Part shown: piece by piece, positions 20,735-32,455 of the stretch | Layout: every line of letters begins with the position of its first letter | Numbering within the stretch: position 1 is the stretch's first letter | Assembly (NCBI GenBank): GCA_025765615.1 | Contig: JAIVFJ010000020.1 | Location: 1-64,000 of the forward strand | Length of the DNA stretch: 64,000 bases | Direction: 5' to 3' | Source: Zopfochytrium polystomum | Lineage: Eukaryota; Chytridiomycota; Chytridiomycetes; Chytridiales; Chytridiaceae | The notes under the pieces: model-generated | Seen by the model: only the letters and a program-made list of their open reading frames with translations | Database searches by the model: none | What the model was told of the DNA's origin: nothing | Position numbers and translations under genes: made by a program

Positions 20735-22118
20735 TCATCGACTTTGCAAGTACACATCCTCCTCTGCAGCCTTCTCCACGACTTCGACAATCTCACTCAC
20801 TTCATTTCTGTCGCCGAGAACAACTTCGCTTTCACTCTCTGCCTTTGGAAACACATGCTTCGTCCGATTGTTGATCCACACGAGCACGAGCATGACGGGC
20901 ACCTCGATGAGCACACCCACGACGGTCGCCAAAGCAGCCTGCGAGCCAGATCCGTACAGCGCGACAGCCAGGGCCACGGCCATTTCGAAAAAATTCGAGC
21001 ACGCGATCAGGGTCGCAGGTCCGGCGATCTCGTACGGCAGGCGGAAGACCAGCAGCGCGAGCAGGTACGTGAGTGCCCAGATGGCAAAGGTCTGGACGGT
21101 CAGCGGCACGGCGATGGCGAGCATGTCGAGCCAGTTGGAGGCGATGGTTGGGGCCTGCGAGATGAAGAGCAAGGCGACGGTGAGGACCAGGAAGAACATG
21201 GACAGCGTGTCGAGCAGTGGGATGAGTGTGCCAGTGAGGAGGTAGAGGCCGCGCGGGCGGCCGCAGGCGGCGATGAGGGACGCGCGGAGGGCGATGGCGA
21301 CGAGGAGGGGGACGACGATGAAGAAGCCGACGGAGAGGAAGAGCGTGTCCCAGGGGATGCTGATGTTGGAGGTGCCGGCGAGGAGCTTGACGACGGGGCT
21401 GTAGATGATGAGGAGGAGGATGTCGTTGACAGCGACTTGCGTCAAGGTGTAGGCGGCGTTGCCGTTCATGAGGCGGGACCAAACAAACACCATGGCGGTG
21501 CAGGGCGCGCCTCCGAGGAGAATGGTTCCGACCAGGTAGTTTTTCGCCTTCAAAGAATCGCAGTTATGGAAAAGGAGGCGTCTTCTCAACTCTCGTCCCG
21601 CTCACCTTCTCTTCGCCAAAGTATCCACCGAACGCCACCCTCAAGAACAAAATCCCGAAGCCGTACATGGTGAACGGCTGCACGGCATAGTTAATGACCG
21701 ACGTCATGACGACAGGCCACGGGCTCGTCAGCACGTTCTTGACGCTCGCAAAGTCGATCTGCAGCATCATGGGGAGGATCATGCCCCACAGCAGCACCGC
21801 AATCGGGATCGAGACCTGCGCGAGCGTGGCCTTGTCGAGGGCGTCGGGGATCGCGGGGAGGAGCCGGCCGAGCAGTACGCCGAGGAGGATGGCGAGGAGG
21901 ATCCAGAGGGAGAGGAACTTGTGAAAGAGGCTCATGCGCGGGCCGGAGTTGCTTTCGTCGGGGTTCGGGATGATGCGGTCGCACCCACGCGGGGTGACAT
22001 CGGCGTGAGCGTTATCGCCTTCGTGGACGGTGTCGTTGCTGCCGCCGCCGCCGTCTGCCAACTTTGGCTCTGAGGATGGCGCCCGGCAAGTAGGGTGCGC
22101 CGACTCGGCGGACACCAT
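20735..22118 (-). CDS. ACR3: ACR3-family arsenite efflux carrier
   Basis: Two exons, 21606-22118 and 20735-21547 (phase 0), give 441 aa. A 60-residue soluble N-terminus is followed by ten predicted membrane segments, starting LWILLAILLGVLLGRLLP. The family's essential cysteine lies in GGAPCTAMVFVWS (TM4), the residue needed for arsenite/antimonite transport in ACR3 proteins. NDILLLIIYSP and SNFFEMAVALAVALYG are further conserved stretches. The C-terminal 40 residues are acidic. It should export As(III) across the plasma or vacuolar membrane. No arsenate reductase (ACR2) or ACR1-like regulator lies in the window, so this is not the yeast ACR cluster. Confidence 0.93.
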
Positions 22119-22702
22119 GATTAATAATTGATCTTGCTGACAAAACGGGTCTTGCTAACGCACGTGTCCACAAAATCTGGAGCGAAGACAAGATCCTTCG
22201 TCAAATCATTTTTGCAATTGCTTCTTCACACACCATACTTCGCCTCCGTTTGCCAACGACGACTCCGTCCATCGTATCCCTGTCACGAGAGCGTTGAACG
22301 CTCTCGCGTGTGTTAGGGGACCGCCAGCGCTTACCCCTCCCTCTTCCCCCTCCACCTGGTCGCATACATATCGTCCCGCGCGAAGTCACGGCATCCGCGG
22401 CCTCGATGTTCCCGGTAGTCGTGCGGCTCTTTACCGCGGGGCAAGGGTTCACGTGTACGGCGAAAGGCAAAACGTCCGAGTGGTTCAGCGTGCAGGAACT
22501 TGCGTCAATCATTACGGCAGCGTAGGGCATACCTGACCCGCACTCTGCTCGCCACTACTCAATGCGTTAGGTCCAGGCACTGGTGCTTGCTCGCAGTTTG
22601 GGCAGCCCGCACTGACCACCACTCCGGTTCCAGCGCGTTTGCTCGCATACTCCAGTGCTTTGGCAGAATACATAATTTTGCAGCACTGTCCGCCCTTCCA
22701 TC
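22119..22702. other. Intergenic; possible orphan exon
   Basis: A frame from about 22316 to 22525 reads IHIVPREVTASAASMFPVVV, then VRLFTAGQGFTCTAKGK and WFSVQELASIITAA. It looks protein-like but has no start, no splice partner and no family match. Nothing else supported. Confidence 0.3.
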
Positions 22703-22774
22703 GGCCGAGTGGTGTAGTGGTAACATGTTTCCCTCCGAAGGAAAAGAGCCTGGGTTCAAACCCCAGCTTGGTCG
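22703..22774 (+). tRNA. tRNA-Arg(CCG)
   Basis: Complete cloverleaf without intron: acceptor GGCCGAG/CTTGGTC with discriminator G, D stem GTGT/ACAT, anticodon stem TTTCC/GGAAA around loop CTCCGAA (anticodon CCG, reads CGG), T arm CTGGG-TTCAAAC-CCCAG. The LINE insertion lies 160 bp downstream. Confidence 0.92.
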
Positions 22775-22933
22775 GGCCATGGCGCCATGGTTGAAACAAG
22801 TTGGTGATTAGGATTACTTTGAATGAAATTGTTGACTTCAACAATTTGAGCTTCTTCCCCTTTGTTGTCTCTCCATCAGTCGGGCGCAAACGCAGGAAAC
22901 TTTCTTTCATCGTCAGTGAAGGATGCTGGAAGC

Positions 22934-22950
22934 GGACGCTCGCGCGCGTC
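22934..22950 (+). repeat. 5' target-site duplication of LINE
   Basis: GGACGCTCGCGCGCGTC, identical to 30390-30406. The flanking bases differ, so the match is exactly 17 bp and brackets the whole element. Confidence 0.9.
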
Positions 22951-23017
22951 AAAAAACTCCGCCTGACTTGTCACCTCCGCCCTTGCATCCGCGATCGCCC
23001 ACTGCGCCCCTGCAAAC

Positions 23018-24589
23018 ATGGACGCGCCCATCGTGCCCTCAGTCACGACTTCCTCCACCCGTCATCTGCTTCGTATCTCCGTGACCAGCCCGAATAACAA
23101 CAACTGGCAACCGCTTATCGACGAGGTCGCTCAAGTCTGTGCCGCAAACTCGATCCCCCTCGCTGCGCCCATCACCATTTCACACGACCCTCCTTTCCTT
23201 ACTCTGAGTCTCACTGAGGAGCCAACTACGGAACGCATCACCGAGATCCAATCCTCCGTCTTCACAGAGCACACTGTGTTCTATAACCGGCTGCCTCGTG
23301 GGCTTCCTCCGTTCAACGCAACCACTTACTTGGAGAATCGGGATTTCAACAACATACTTCTTGTTACACACCTTGCCCCAGGCGTCCTTTCTGGCACTTT
23401 CCCTTCTCACAGAACCTCTATCACTTGCGCCCTCCGCTCCCTCCTCCGTAAAAGTGGCGACATCCTTGATATTGCCTATACCCACAACCAGACTAACGCC
23501 ACCACCTGTGCCTTCGTTCTTTTCGTCAACCTGCCCCGTAACTTTCCCCCGTTTGCCTTTGTTGAAGGCGCTGGTGTCGCAATCCGCCTCCGCGAAACCC
23601 AGGCCCAACGAGAAGCTCGCATCGCTGACGAAAACTTTCGTACTGGCGTCCTCTTCAACCTTCCCTCATCACTCACTGCTTTTGATTTGGGCCCTCTGGC
23701 AAGCAACCTTGGGTGTACCTTGATTCGCAACCCTGGCTATTACAACCCCACTACCAACTCCGCTGGCCGCTCCAACAAAGCCTTTTTGATTTTCCCCCAC
23801 CGCACTGATCTTCTCTCCATCGGAACCTCCATCCGCATTAATGGCCGCCCCACCCCTTTTCAACCCTACCTAAACGATGACTGTACCCCCTTTCGTTGCT
23901 GTCAACGCTGCGGTTCTACTGAACACTTCACTGCAACCTGCACGCTCGCAGCACGCACCAACTTCCGCCCCCGCCCTCGACCCGACCCCATTATTAGCAC
24001 TGTACCCCAACCCCCTCCTGCTGATTCGACCGTTGCCCCTCCCCCTCCTTCCCCCCCCCATCAGGCAGCTTTCTTGGAAATGGCTCAATTCATGAACGAC
24101 ATGCGTAGTCTGATTACGCAGCACGCGACCCACCAACAGAAGGTCGCGCAGACACAAACCTCAGAACTCGTGGCCTTTCGCACAGAGCAACAGAATATTG
24201 CCAACTCTATTCGCAATGACCAGCAGACAGCCCTGCGCGAAATGTCGTCGGCCTTGGAGACTGTCCGTCGAAATATTCCAACCATTCTGACAGCATCAGC
24301 TGTATCAGCGAACGCCTCACCCACCCTTGAACACCGAGATGGCTTCGTTCTGAGTGCTGTCCAGACTCAGATTGACAACGCTGTCGCCGAAATCCATACC
24401 CGTTTTCGTTCTGAGGTGGTAAACGCACTCCTACCCTATGCGCAGCAATCTGTCGAGCAGGCCCTCCTTTCGCATGGGGCTCCTCGTGCCCACAGCCCCC
24501 TTCGATCCTCTTGTGACACTACTCCATCTGCTTCCCCCACCATGAGTCACACCCACCAACTTACTCGTCCGCTGTTACTGGCTCCTTGA
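23018..24589 (+). CDS. LINE ORF1 (nucleic-acid-binding protein)
   Basis: A single open frame of 523 aa. Residues 1-280 form a globular region (RRM-like strand patterns such as NILLVTH and FVLFVNLP, by eye only). A CCHC knuckle CQRCGSTEHFTATC lies at about residue 292, followed by a Pro-rich linker and a Gln/Thr-rich helical region (MAQFMNDMRSLITQH, QRKVAQT-like) suggestive of a coiled coil. ORF1 proteins package the element RNA. The start at 23018 is the first ATG after the 5' duplication. Unlike ORF2, this frame is fully open. Confidence 0.85.
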   Translation: MDAPIVPSVTTSSTRHLLRISVTSPNNNNWQPLIDEVAQVCAANSIPLAAPITISHDPPFLTLSLTEEPTTERITEIQSSVFTEHTVFYNRLPRGLPPFNATTYLENRDFNNILLVTHLAPGVLSGTFPSHRTSITCALRSLLRKSGDILDIAYTHNQTNATTCAFVLFVNLPRNFPPFAFVEGAGVAIRLRETQAQREARIADENFRTGVLFNLPSSLTAFDLGPLASNLGCTLIRNPGYYNPTTNSAGRSNKAFLIFPHRTDLLSIGTSIRINGRPTPFQPYLNDDCTPFRCCQRCGSTEHFTATCTLAARTNFRPRPRPDPIISTVPQPPPADSTVAPPPPSPPHQAAFLEMAQFMNDMRSLITQHATHQQKVAQTQTSELVAFRTEQQNIANSIRNDQQTALREMSSALETVRRNIPTILTASAVSANASPTLEHRDGFVLSAVQTQIDNAVAEIHTRFRSEVVNALLPYAQQSVEQALLSHGAPRAHSPLRSSCDTTPSASPTMSHTHQLTRPLLLAP

Positions 24590-24756
24590 GCTCTCACTCT
24601 GCTTCTACCTCTGCTGCGCGTACTGCCAGCAGCGCCCGGCGTTGACTACATCCCTCTTTAAAAAAAAAAAAATAAAATAAAATAAAATAAAAAAAAATAA
24701 AAAAATAAAAAAATAAAAAAAAAAACATTCATATATACAAGACATATCCATTACCA

Positions 24757-27700
24757 ATGCCACCTCCCTCTCCAAACTTGGGCCCGCCTCCCCCTCCACC
24801 CCCTCGCTTTGCCACTTGGAACGTGGGCCGTAACTTTGTCGCCAAATGCTCCTCCATCCTAAGCTGGATGAAATCTACAGGCACTTCCATTCTTGCGCTC
24901 CAAGAAACCGGTTGCACTGCCGCTCACGCCACACACGCCGTCCGCCAACACGCAGCAAATAACTACATTGGCATATTCACCGACGCCTCCACCTCAAAAC
25001 ACTCTGGCGTTGGCTTCATCTTGACATCCTCCTTCCATCGACACGTCATCAACACCATTCGTCACTCCAGCAGGGGCCTTGCCATCACCCTTTCCTTTCA
25101 TCGCCGCCGCCTTTTCCTTCGTTCTGTCTACTGGCCTGCCTTGCGACAGTCCCCTGAAACTGCTCCTCTTCAAGAGTGGTGCACCAACCTCCTCAACCAT
25201 GACTCCGCCCAACCTCACCCAGCTTATTGGTTTGGTGACTGGAATGCACTCCTTTCTCCCCTTGACCATAACACAGCAGCTCCTATCCCCCCCTCTCGTC
25301 GTGGTTTCCTACCTACTCTCTCTGCTTGTGGCCTCTCTGACACCTTTCGCACCGTTCATCCCAACCTCTCTGTTTACTCCCACTCCTCCACCAACTCTCC
25401 TTACTGCTCTCGTCTCGACGCCATTTGGCTATCTGACACTTTTTCTCCACCATCTTGCCTCTGCTCATATTGCTACACCCCGTTGACTTCCCCCATCTCT
25501 CTGACATCTCCGACCACCTTCCCTGTTACATCATCCTTGCCCTCTGTCCATACACTACTTTCTCCTTTACCCCCATCCGGCGACGCATTCCCTGCCCTTC
25601 CCAGGCCTCCGAGGACCAGAAACGCCAATTTATCAACGCAGTGTCAGCCGCTCTCCCACCTCTCCAAGCTGACCTCGCCGCCTTGGATTCCACGCTTACC
25701 CCCGCCGAACAAACCTTTCTTACCCAACCCTCCCTTCCCTTCGAATATCCCTCCATTGGTCGCTCCTTCCTATACACCCAATCCCTGGACACCATTTCTT
25801 CCTCCTTCCATGAGCTCGTCGCCAGCGCTGCCCGACGCTGTCTCCCTTGCTCTGGCTCGTCCACAACTCCAGCAAAGACTGACCAACGCCTCGCCCCTTA
25901 CATTGAGGCTCGGAAGAAACTTGAGGACCTTTGGAAACAACTACACACCGTGGTACCCTCCCTCTACACTCCTTTCTTGGCGCTCTTCCTCCCCTACCCA
26001 CCTCGTGGAATGCCTCCCCTGTTCGTGATGATTTGTGCCTTCTCTTTGCTCGCTTCACCAGCTCCATTACATCGGCTACTTCCTTCACCAACGACGCCCT
26101 CCCTCTCCTGCAACGACTTCGCAAAGCAGTCCTACCGTGCACAGCTTTCTGCGGCAGCCTCACTTAAACGTGCTGACATTGCTACTGCCATTGACCGTCG
26201 CCAGGATTTGTTCTCCACTGGCAGGATCCGCAACGTCCTCAACAACATCCTCAACCGCAAACGGTCTAACTCCAGCATTGATCACATCTTGGCGGAGACC
26301 CCAGAGGGTCCTGAAATTGAGTACGACCCCCGCCAACGTCCCACGTCTTTGCAGCGAGCAGGTGGAACATTGGTTTCGCCCCCGGGACCTTCACCCCTTC
26401 CCCCCCACCTCCCCTCTCCACGACGAAATGAACCCCCGGCCTTTCATTCCTCCGCACACTTTCTCCCACATTATGCTTCCCCCTTCTCTTGAAGAATGCC
26501 GTTCGGTCCTTGAATCCCTTGCTCCTAACAAAGCCCCTGGCCCCTCCCAACTCTCTCGAGAACTCCTTCTCTCATCAGGCCCTGATGCAATCTCCCTCTT
26601 CCTCTCCCTCGTCCAACGAACCTTTCTCGTCCTCGACGTTCCCTCCTCTTGGACCCTCACTGCCATCTTCCCCATACCAAAGAAAGATGCATGGGGGGGC
26701 GATGTCACGAACCTCCGGCCCATAAGCCTCTGTGAACTCGCAGCAAAAGTAGTTCAAGGCATCCGCCTTCGTCGCCTTTCACATATCCTCACCGCTTCCC
26801 CTGAGATCCTTCGCGGCCGTAACTTTTCCGCCCTTCCTGGCTCATCACCCGATCCTCCTCTCCACTTGGTCCGCTCTGCCCTTGATTTCTGCCATGAAAA
26901 CTCTTCCCCCGCTTTTCCTCCTCCTCAACGATATCAAGAAAGCCTTCGACAGTGCCCCTGTTGCCGGCCTGCTCTCAGCCTGGTATCGTATACGACTGCC
27001 CGAATCTTACGTCCGGATGCGTGTCAACACCCAAGCTCGTTTCCGCTCCTTTGTCATCACGGCCTTCGGTCCCTCCCCCACCTTCCCTATTGGCACTATG
27101 ATACAACAAGGCTCGCTAGAAGGACCTCTCGACTGGCGTATCTTTTGGGACCCTGTTCTTTGCGCGCTGGACAAGCACACCCACGGCATCACTTTTTCTG
27201 TTAATTCCCCCCCCATCCATGCCTGCCCCCCTCCTCTCACCCACTCGACCAGTCTCAGTTTCTGGCTTTGCCCTGGTCGACGACACCAACACCCTCTCTT
27301 GCTCTTACCTTGATCTACAACACCAGGCTGACATCCTCCACGAATACCAGTCCCACAACAGCATCGAGTCGAACACCTGCAAAATCTTCATTTCTGCCGC
27401 CAACCTTCCTCCCAACAGCCCTCGACAGATTATGTGGGGTCAGACCCCAATCCCCATCCAGCCCGACTCTGTTTCCTTCCGCCACCTCGGGAATTTCTTC
27501 TCTGCCGATGGTCGTTCGAGTTCTGCTCGAAAACAGATCTCTGCTGCCATTTCTGATGTCCTCACCACCATCCAGGGGAAGGTGATGGGGGACAAACTTG
27601 CTTCATACATTCTTCGTAACGTCTTACTTCCTCGCATCCGCTTTCTTTGGAAAACTGCTATCCTCCCTCGCACTTTCCTTCTGAATGAAACTGCTCGTCT

Positions 27701-30066
27701 CCGTCGAGCCTTCAAAAAACTGGTTGGCCTTTGTTCTTCCTTCCCCTCCTCCATAATACATCATCACCTCCTATACGATGTTCCTGACCTATACACTGAA
27801 TATTGTTCCGATATGTTTGTTGATTTACAGCTCCGTCTTAACAACCCCTCCTTGATTGGCTCCATCACCCGTATTCTTTACCAACGCCTCCAAGTGACAT
27901 TTTGTCAGGCTACTCCCCTCTTCACACATCCCTTTCCCCTTCCCTCCACCCCTAAACACTTCACCACATCTCTTATCCCCCTCTTATTTGCTAACAATTA
28001 CTCTATTACTTCCTCTCATCCTCCCCTTTTTCGGGTTCGCGCTCACCCCATCTCAGATATACCTTGGGCTACGCGTCTTCAACTCCTCCCTGACCTTCAA
28101 CGCTCTCACATCTTCTTTTTTGAACAACTCCTTACCACCTCGTTCAGACCCAAAGCATTCCGAGGCCGCAGCAGGGCCAAACGCAGACTCCGTAACCTTT
28201 ACACTTCTCTTCTCCCCCACTTTGAGACCCTCCCCACCCTCCCTTCACGTCAATTCTACAATATCCCCCCCCGCCGCCGCCTTTCCAACCCTTTCAATTA
28301 CCCCCTCTATCCAATTCCAATACTTCCTTCTCCCTGCGCAAGCCCTATCCCGACCTTTGCTCCTCAAATTCCCCCCCTTTCCCTCACGCTTGATACTGAC
28401 AGGTCCCTTCGTGACACTGGCTTCGTGGCTGCTGCTGTTGTTTCCTTGGAACCCCCCTTCTCCTTTGCCGTTGCCCTTCCCCCCATCGCTTCCTCCTCTG
28501 CCACTGCTGAGCTTGTTGGTCTCCTCTCTGCCTTGATTTCTACCTGTCATCTTCCAACCCCCCTCACCATTCAACTTGACAACAGCTCCGTCGTCACTAC
28601 CTATAACCGTCTCTTCTCCCACCCCACCAACTCCATCCCTTCCTTTTCCCTTGCCACCCTTGGACCACTCCCTCCTCCTCCCATTGATCCCCTTACCGTT
28701 TCCTTCCGCTTCCTTCTCTGCTCTCCTCTGGCCTCCCTGTGGGCCCTCGTTGGGCAGGCCCTCTCCACTCGCATCGGCCCCCCCCCCCGTCAGTTGTCTG
28801 GATTCGTGGACACTCCGGTTCCGCTGGCAACGAAGCAGCTGACCACCTCGCTTCCCATCTAAACGCCACCACACCACCCATTGACATTCCGTTCACCTCG
28901 CAAACACTTCTACCCGCCACTGCCTTTATCAGCAACACAGCAGTCCTAGGACACCTTCGTCGCCAACTCCGACGCCTTCATAGGCACACACTTCACAACA
29001 GCCTCTCCAATTACTCCTTTACTTCTCCTTTTCGTGACTCTTTTGCTTCTGTTCAGTGGGAATCCACGTTCCTTGTCCTTCACTCTGGCATTCGCCCTTC
29101 TTCCTTGTTTGACACGCTTCCTGCTTCTCATCGTCGCAAATTCCGCCTCCAACTCTTTACGGAATCCCTCCCCACCCAATCCCGACTTCACCTTTGGTAC
29201 CCAAACGTCTACCCTGATGGGTTTTGCCGCCGTTGTTCAACTCACACAGAGAACTTCTCCCACATTTTCCTCTGCCCTGTTGCTCAAGACGCCCTCCTTG
29301 CTGTTAAAAACTCTCTTGCCTCTGCTTTAGCGGCTTGCTCCCCTTCCAGTGACCGACCACCCACCCCTCACCTGACCGCCCCCTTTTGGCTCACTCTCCC
29401 GGAATTTTCCTCCTCTGCCAACGCACCTCTCAACTTCCTCACCCTTCTTCGTGGCATTATTCCTCAGTCCTTTTACGACACTCTCTACCACCACGAGTCT
29501 TTCCCCGCTGCCGATGTTGTTACTGCCCTAGTGCGCATTTTCACGACTTTCTGCTCGACGTCCACCGGCTCATCTGGCGCCCTCGCTGCAACGAGACCAT
29601 TCTCTGGGAGCGTGACCACGGCATCTCGCCTTCTGACAAGCGCCACCAGCGTCCACCCCGTTCCCCCACCCCACCCTCCTCCCCTTCGCCACCTCCTGCG
29701 TTGCCTCCTGCCGCACCCCCCGCTTCTCCACAACCATCCACTCCCCCCTCCTCCCTTCCTTCCACTCCCCGGGTCTCACCCAGACCCTCCGCATCCCCTC
29801 CTCCTCATCAGCCTCCCGCCTGGCGACAGCGACAGCCTCGCACCCCTCAATGCAACACATGCGGTCGCTTTCATTCCAACAACAATTGCCCTCTGGACTG
29901 GCTCCTCTCACGCAAGGGCATCCTAGCCTGGCGGCAACACTACCTCGGGTTACTCCGCCCCACCCTCGGCACCCTATGGATTCGCCGCACTGTTGTGATT
30001 CCCCAGCCTCCTCCGCGACAAGCGCTTCCGCGTTATCGCAATCCTGAACCCCCTGACGTCCCCTGA
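24757..30066 (+). pseudogene. LINE ORF2 (EN-RT-RNaseH polyprotein), frame-broken
   Basis: The apurinic-type endonuclease starts at FATWNVGRN, with LALQETGC, YWFGDWNALL and SDHLP. RT motifs follow: NLRPISL, motif A NDIKKAFDS (about 26925), QQGSLEGPL (about 27105) and FALVDDTNT (about 27270; VDD in place of the usual ADD). RNase H follows with LTLDTDRS, SSATAELVGL, IQLDNSSVV and VVWIRGHSGSAGNEAADHLA. A zinc motif CRRCSTHTENFSHIFLC lies at about 29235 and a terminal CNTCGRFHSNNNC at about 29855. Reading through all domains needs frame changes near 25450, 25985, 26100, 26340, 26910, 27250, 28790 and 29540, several beside C or G runs. Domains are well conserved between the breaks. Confidence 0.88.
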
Positions 30067-30389
30067 GGATCTCCTCCCTGCTCACATTTTCCGCGGTGTT
30101 GCCATTTCCCATTTGCCCTCCGCTCACCACCCTCTCCGCTGTCCACTGGACACTCTCCTCAGGGCCTCGGCCCACCTTATTCTTCTCTTTTCTCTTTTCT
30201 CTTTCCTTGGTTGTTGTTGCTTCTTTTCTTGTTGTTTGTTTCCTGGTAGCGTTAACGGCTAGGGTGGCCTGTGCGTGGAGACACGCTTGGTTCTGTCAAG
30301 GTTCTTGGCTCCCTGCCATACCTGCGTGGCATTTCACTCTTCCCGTCACGCAGCTTCTGGCTGCGTGGAATAATAATAAAAAATAAAAA

Positions 30390-30406
30390 GGACGCTCGCG
30401 CGCGTC
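30390..30406 (+). repeat. 3' target-site duplication of LINE
   Basis: Second copy of GGACGCTCGCGCGCGTC, directly after the A-rich tail. Confidence 0.9.
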
Positions 30407-31352
30407 TCTAAAAAAAATTGGCAGTGCATACCTCCCTCGCCGCCACACAAAACGACTGCAGCCAAGCAAGGTCAAGGCATACCAGGTTTCAAGAAAGCTG
30501 CTTCTTTGGATCCCATTCTCTTGCTGTGACTAACATCCCATCCTTTTTTTCTTTCCTTAGGCAGCGTATTCGAGAAAAGCTTTTGGATCTTGTCGATTCT
30601 CACCTAACGGAAGAAACCTTGAAAGTAGTCGCTCTACTACTTATGGGCGGGTCTTGACACACTGGCTGTTTGAAAACTACGGTAGTAGAAGTCTTCTGGT
30701 CGAATCAGTGAGAGTAAGGATGGGGAGTTGGGGGGAACTAACTGCGGTCAGGAGGGCATGCCGAAGCTGGCTGCTACCCCCCGGTGAGGCAAGGAGAAAC
30801 CCGCCGTGGAAGTTTGTGAGGGTAAGAGGGAAGCTTCTCGAGGGATTCCACCCGCGCCACCACGGAGAAACCGCGTATGGATGCGGCGTGCATCTCATTC
30901 GTCGCATGATGTTTGGACTTCGGCTTGATTTGCGGAGGCGGAGGTGGCGTTTCCACCCTTGGTGCTCGTCTTTTTGTGTCTTTCCAATTCTTCCTTGTCG
31001 TTTTTTGTTCAGAATTTCTCCCTTTTTCACCCCGTTCCCGCCGGCCGCCGGTTGGGGTAAGCTTCGCCCGCCTCCGCACCCGCACCGAAAGCAATGCACG
31101 CGATGCAACCAGCGGGCTGAGAACACTGCACTTGCAGATTTGGCAGTCTACAACTATGCGTGTCTTCTCGCACTCGAATGAGATGGCAGAGCGCTCAGCC
31201 CAATGCATAGAATTCCACGAAAGTTAACGAAAAAATGAAAGAAAAATCTTGACCTGAGAAGTATACAAATACCCACCCCCCCCCTCCGGGGTGTTTCTTA
31301 TCCACCAAGAGAAAGCTTCCGATCCCCCCCAAAGTCATCCACTCATCAAACA
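30407..31352. other. Intergenic; possible orphan exon
   Basis: A CTTAG acceptor at about 30559 precedes an open stretch REKLLDLVDSHLTEETLKVV ending at TGA 30657. It could be a terminal exon of a gene disrupted by or lying before the LINE, but no other exon is identifiable. A TATACAAATA word at 31262 precedes the next gene. Confidence 0.3.
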
Positions 31353-32205
31353 ATGCGGGTCATCTCCCTCCTCGCAGTCCTGCTTTCGACCGTCGGCACC
31401 CTGGCAATCGCAGCACCAGCGCCCCAAGCTGCAGCAGCCCCTGTCGTAGACTACGATGCCGCTATCGGTGACGAAGCGCCGGTCGTGTTGGCCCGCCGTG
31501 GTATGCGTTTTTTGGGTCGCGGAGAATAACGAAGTTCTTCAGCGCGCGAAACAAGCAATTTCTAAAGATTCACCTCCCGCCCCGTTCCTCCACCCCAGGC
31601 CGCAACGGCCCACCTGACGGGTTCGGCAGGGGCTTCAAGCCTCCCGGCGGCTTCAAGATGCCCAAATTCGGTGGCAAGATGCCCGACTTTGGTGGCATGG
31701 CCAAAAAGTTTGGCGGCAAGATGCCGAACCTTGGCGACATGGCGAAGAAGTTTGGCGGCGGCAAGGGGTTCCCGGGCGGCTTTGGCGCCGGCAGGAAAGG
31801 GTTTCCCGGCGGCGGTGCCGAAGGTGGCCCTGATGGTAAGATCGTCGAGCGTTTGGTGTGGCTGATTGGCTGGAGCTGCGCGTTGCCTGTTTCACGTCGG
31901 TTTGGCTGAATCCTTCACGTTCTGGTCCAACTTCCCGTCTCATACCCCATCGTAAACGCCCTCCGCGATCCTTTCCCTCGTCGCGCCGTCCCTCAGGTCT
32001 CTCCGAAAACGACGGTGCAATGTACGACACCGACGCCGCCGACGCCTATTACAACAACTACGGCTACTCATCGGCGAACGATGACGATGAGGTGGTCGAG
32101 GAGGAATTTGAGGACGACGAGGCCGCGGATGGGGAGGAGCTGGACGAAGAGGAAGCTGTTGACGAGGAGGAGCTTGATGGGGAGGAGGTTGAGGACGACG
32201 AGTGA
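31353..32205 (+). CDS. Secreted Gly/Lys-repeat protein with acidic tail
   Basis: Exons 31353-31500, 31599-31835 and 31997-32205 (phase 1 at both joints) give 197 aa. Exon 1 is a signal peptide (VISLLAVLLSTVGTLAIAA) and a short propeptide ending LARRG, a plausible Kex2-type dibasic site. Exon 2 is Gly/Lys/Phe-rich with three KMPxxG(G/D)MA-type repeats (KFGGKMPDFGGMAKKFGG). Exon 3 is almost entirely Asp/Glu after a Tyr/Asn-rich bridge (DAYYNNYGYSS). The mature product would have a basic half and an acidic half. No family recognised. Confidence 0.7.
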
Positions 32206-32455
32206 AAGTTGGTTGTAACGCAGTGCGCTTTAGGTCGCAGGTCCTTGTAATATTCAACTTTGTTCATTTTCTTTACTTTTCGTTGTGGTTTTTTTTTCAG
32301 CAAAGGAGTCGTTTTTTCTTCAAACTCGGTTGCAAACAAATGTTACATCAAATCTTGCATTTGGCGGAGAAAGCCGCAACATATTTCCAGCGCAGAAGTC
32401 GTCGTGGTCGCAGAAGTGAAACCTTCGACTTTTGTTTTTTCGTGTGATTCTGTGG

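Larger units (their letters stand above)
22951..30389 (+). mobile_element. Non-LTR retrotransposon (LINE, EN-RT-RNaseH)
   Basis: A 7.44-kb element bounded by 17-bp direct repeats. It has a 67-bp leader, ORF1 with a zinc knuckle, an A-rich spacer of AAAAT/AAATA words (24660-24726), ORF2 with endonuclease, reverse transcriptase, RNase H and two zinc-knuckle motifs, and a 3' end of TAATAATAAAAAATAAAAA. Domain order resembles fungal Tad and animal I-clade elements (from knowledge of those families). The intact duplications and full 5' end suggest a complete, fairly recent insertion. ORF2 nevertheless has multiple frame breaks, so as written it cannot make its full protein. Confidence 0.93.

Noticed and set aside
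20832..21673. Long frames rich in His/Arg/Pro or Glu/Gly across the ACR3 gene
   Set aside because: They are shadow frames of a GC-rich coding exon; the ACR3 frame explains the region fully.
22934..22950. The GC-rich 17-mer as a hairpin or regulatory motif belonging to the LINE
   Set aside because: It occurs exactly at both outer edges of the element, the second copy directly after the A-rich tail, which fits a target-site duplication better.
30654..31227. Several overlapping frames after the LINE
   Set aside because: Arg/Trp-rich, overlapping on both strands and without recognisable motifs; likely chance frames.
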